A DNA stretch of 64,000 nucleotides from Xanthobacter sp. YC-JY1 (GTDB lineage Bacteria; Pseudomonadota; Alphaproteobacteria; Rhizobiales; Xanthobacteraceae), in the NCBI RefSeq assembly GCF_021730305.1, contig NZ_CP032674.1:1225001-1289000 (forward strand), in the 5' to 3' direction. This document shows positions 62,692 through 64,000 of the stretch, piece after piece. The position numbers and the translations under genes were made by a program. The notes below the pieces were generated by a model. That model saw nothing but the letters and a program-made list of their open reading frames with translations. It had not been told where the DNA came from and did not search any database. Position 1 is the first letter of the stretch, and the number at the start of each line of letters is the position of its first letter.

Positions 62692-63540
62692 TCAGGGGAC
62701 CTGAGCCGACAGGATCGGGACGAGCGCCGCCAGCGTCTGCCGCCGGGCCACCTGTCCGAGCGATTCGGGGGAAGCCATGTCGAGGGAGGTGTAGCGCACG
62801 AAGACGGCGGTGCGGCCGTCCTTCTTCGCAAAGCCCATGAACCAGCCGAACGGCCGCGACCGGTCGATGCCTCCGTCCGGAAAGCGGCCAAAGCCCGAGC
62901 CGGTCTTGCCGAATGTCACCCAGCCCGCGGGCTGCTCGTCGATGGCCATGATGCGGATGGTCTCGTCGACGGCATCGGCGGAGACCGGCAGATCGCCCTT
63001 CAGCATGCGGCGCAGGAACTCGATCTGCTCGCGCGGGGAAATGACGAGGGAGGAGGAGATCCAGTAGCGTTTGCCGGGCTCCGCCTCGCCCTTCACGCCG
63101 CCCATATTCTCGTTGCCGTAGGCGAAGATCTTGAGGTAGTGGGCCATCCGCTCGCGGCCGAGCTCGGCGGCCAGCACCTCGGAATACCAGACCACCGAAT
63201 TCTTCATCCAGGAGCGGGGCGTCTGGGGGCCGCGCGTTACCTCCCGTTCGAGGTCGGCGCCGGGCAGGGGCTCATAGACGGGCTTGCTGTCGCTCTTGAG
63301 GATGCCGGCGTCGTAGCCCATCAGCGCCAGCACCACCTTGAAGGTGGAGTTGGGCGGATGCCGCGCGGCGCACAGCCCCTGCTTCGCCAGCACCCGGGCG
63401 CTTTCGAGGTCGGTGACGAGCAGGCAGTCCTCCGCCGCGGCCGCCGGGCGCATTCCGAGGAGCGCCGGGACCAAGGCGAGGGACAAGGTGAGGGCGAGGC
63501 GGGCGAGGGGCGTTCCCGCCCCGGAGCGCGTCCGCCCCAT
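62692..63540 (-). CDS. Class D (OXA-type) beta-lactamase
   Basis: The 282-residue protein has a signal peptide (cleavage after about residue 36, RPAAAAED) and all class D motifs: S65-T-F-K68 with the nucleophile Ser, S115-V-V, Y141-G-N and K212-T-G. It should be a periplasmic serine hydrolase of penicillins or a penicillin-recognising relative. It lacks mobile-element neighbours and has core GC, so it is a resident chromosomal gene. Its ATG overlaps the panB stop (TGATG), so it is translated from the panB transcript. The substrate range is unknown. Confidence 0.88.
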   Translation of the reverse strand: MGRTRSGAGTPLARLALTLSLALVPALLGMRPAAAAEDCLLVTDLESARVLAKQGLCAARHPPNSTFKVVLALMGYDAGILKSDSKPVYEPLPGADLEREVTRGPQTPRSWMKNSVVWYSEVLAAELGRERMAHYLKIFAYGNENMGGVKGEAEPGKRYWISSSLVISPREQIEFLRRMLKGDLPVSADAVDETIRIMAIDEQPAGWVTFGKTGSGFGRFPDGGIDRSRPFGWFMGFAKKDGRTAVFVRYTSLDMASPESLGQVARRQTLAALVPILSAQVP

Positions 63541-64000
63541 CAGGAGGCCTTGGCCGGCTTGTCCACCAGACGCGGGGCGTAGGTGTGCTCCTTGGCCGGG
63601 AAGGTGCGGGCGCGCACCTCCTCCGCATAGGTCGCCACCGCCGTCTCGATGTCTGGGCCGAGGTTCGCGTACTTCTTCACGAACTTCGGCACACGGTCGC
63701 CGAGGCCGAGCATGTCTTCCAGCACCAGAATCTGCCCGTCGCAAGCCGGCGAGCCGCCGATGCCAATGGTGGGCGGGGCCACCTCCTCGGTGATGCGGCG
63801 GGCCAGGGGCTCGGCGATGGCCTCAAGCACGATAGAGAAGGCGCCCGCCTCGGCGATGGCGCGGGCGTCATCGAGAATGATCGAGGCCTCGGCATCGTCG
63901 CGGCCGCGCGCCTTGAACGAGCCGAGCGTGTTGATGGCCTGGGGCGTGAGGCCCACATGGCCCATCACCGGCACGCCGCGATCCACCAGGAAGCGAACCG
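63540..64000 (-). CDS. panB: 3-methyl-2-oxobutanoate hydroxymethyltransferase, C-terminal part
   Basis: The gene runs off the right edge; the visible 152 or so C-terminal residues are PanB, which adds a hydroxymethyl group to alpha-ketoisovalerate in pantothenate synthesis. Seen here are [64 protein letters not shown] and a C-terminal [17 protein letters not shown]. No break is visible. The stop codon overlaps the beta-lactamase start by one base pair set (TGATG). Confidence 0.94.
   Translation of the reverse strand, partial: VRFLVDRGVPVMGHVGLTPQAINTLGSFKARGRDDAEASIILDDARAIAEAGAFSIVLEAIAEPLARRITEEVAPPTIGIGGSPACDGQILVLEDMLGLGDRVPKFVKKYANLGPDIETAVATYAEEVRARTFPAKEHTYAPRLVDKPAKAS

Overview
The window is high-GC chromosomal DNA from an alphaproteobacterium, most likely a member of the Hyphomicrobiales close to Xanthobacter/Azorhizobium. 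This rests on a circularly permuted (two-piece) tmRNA gene with tag ANDNYAPVAQAA, an alphaproteobacterial-type SspB, the very long NAD-glutamate dehydrogenase, several small families typical of this class (DUF1491, DUF2093, DUF3775, DUF5330), and a trb/DUF2274 conjugation block of the kind found on rhizobial integrative elements. The assignment is inference from gene content; no database was searched.

Region 1 (1 to about 9971) looks like one end of an integrative and conjugative element. It opens inside a conjugation operon, trbK(3' end)-trbL-trbF-trbG-trbI-DUF2274, whose consecutive trb genes overlap by the same ATGA four-base signature. Accessory genes of lower GC follow: a LysR regulator, a truncated nitronate monooxygenase, an SDR oxidoreductase without the usual catalytic Tyr, a 2-hydroxychromene-2-carboxylate isomerase-like protein, an alpha/beta hydrolase and a frameshifted metallo-beta-lactamase-fold hydrolase. 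The block stops at a tRNA-Gly(GCC) gene whose 3' end faces the element, the usual geometry of a tRNA attachment site. The integrase, relaxase and other att site would lie to the left of the window.

Region 2 (10.0-31 kb) is mostly housekeeping: cupin, ettA, a MotA/TolQ-like plus OmpA-like envelope pair, a histidine kinase with a peptidoglycan-binding partner, sufE, a GntR regulator divergent from an LDH2-type dehydrogenase, purD with a coupled thioesterase, xseA, pyrC, ygfZ and tag. Between ettA and a DUF938 methyltransferase sits an AT-rich foreign-looking gene (12516-13124) with HEPN-like features, next to a pair of ~103-bp direct repeats.

Region 3 (31-45.5 kb) begins with ssrA (tmRNA) directly followed by sspB, the adaptor that recognises the tmRNA tag. 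Then come an amine-oxidase-like flavoprotein, folA, a giant AsmA protein, a D-lactate dehydrogenase-like flavoprotein, a thioesterase, prmA, a GGDEF diguanylate cyclase and a uvrD/pcrA helicase.

Region 4 (45.5-64 kb) carries a small MFS/cupin operon, an AI-2E-type permease with a long C-terminal extension, the 1608-residue glutamate dehydrogenase, a peroxidase-like protein, a complete branched-chain-amino-acid-type ABC transporter (two ATPases, binding protein, two permeases) ending in a clear intrinsic terminator, benE, a class D beta-lactamase gene translationally coupled to panB, and the 3' part of panB at the right edge. No CRISPR array, intact insertion sequence, rRNA or complete defence island was seen.
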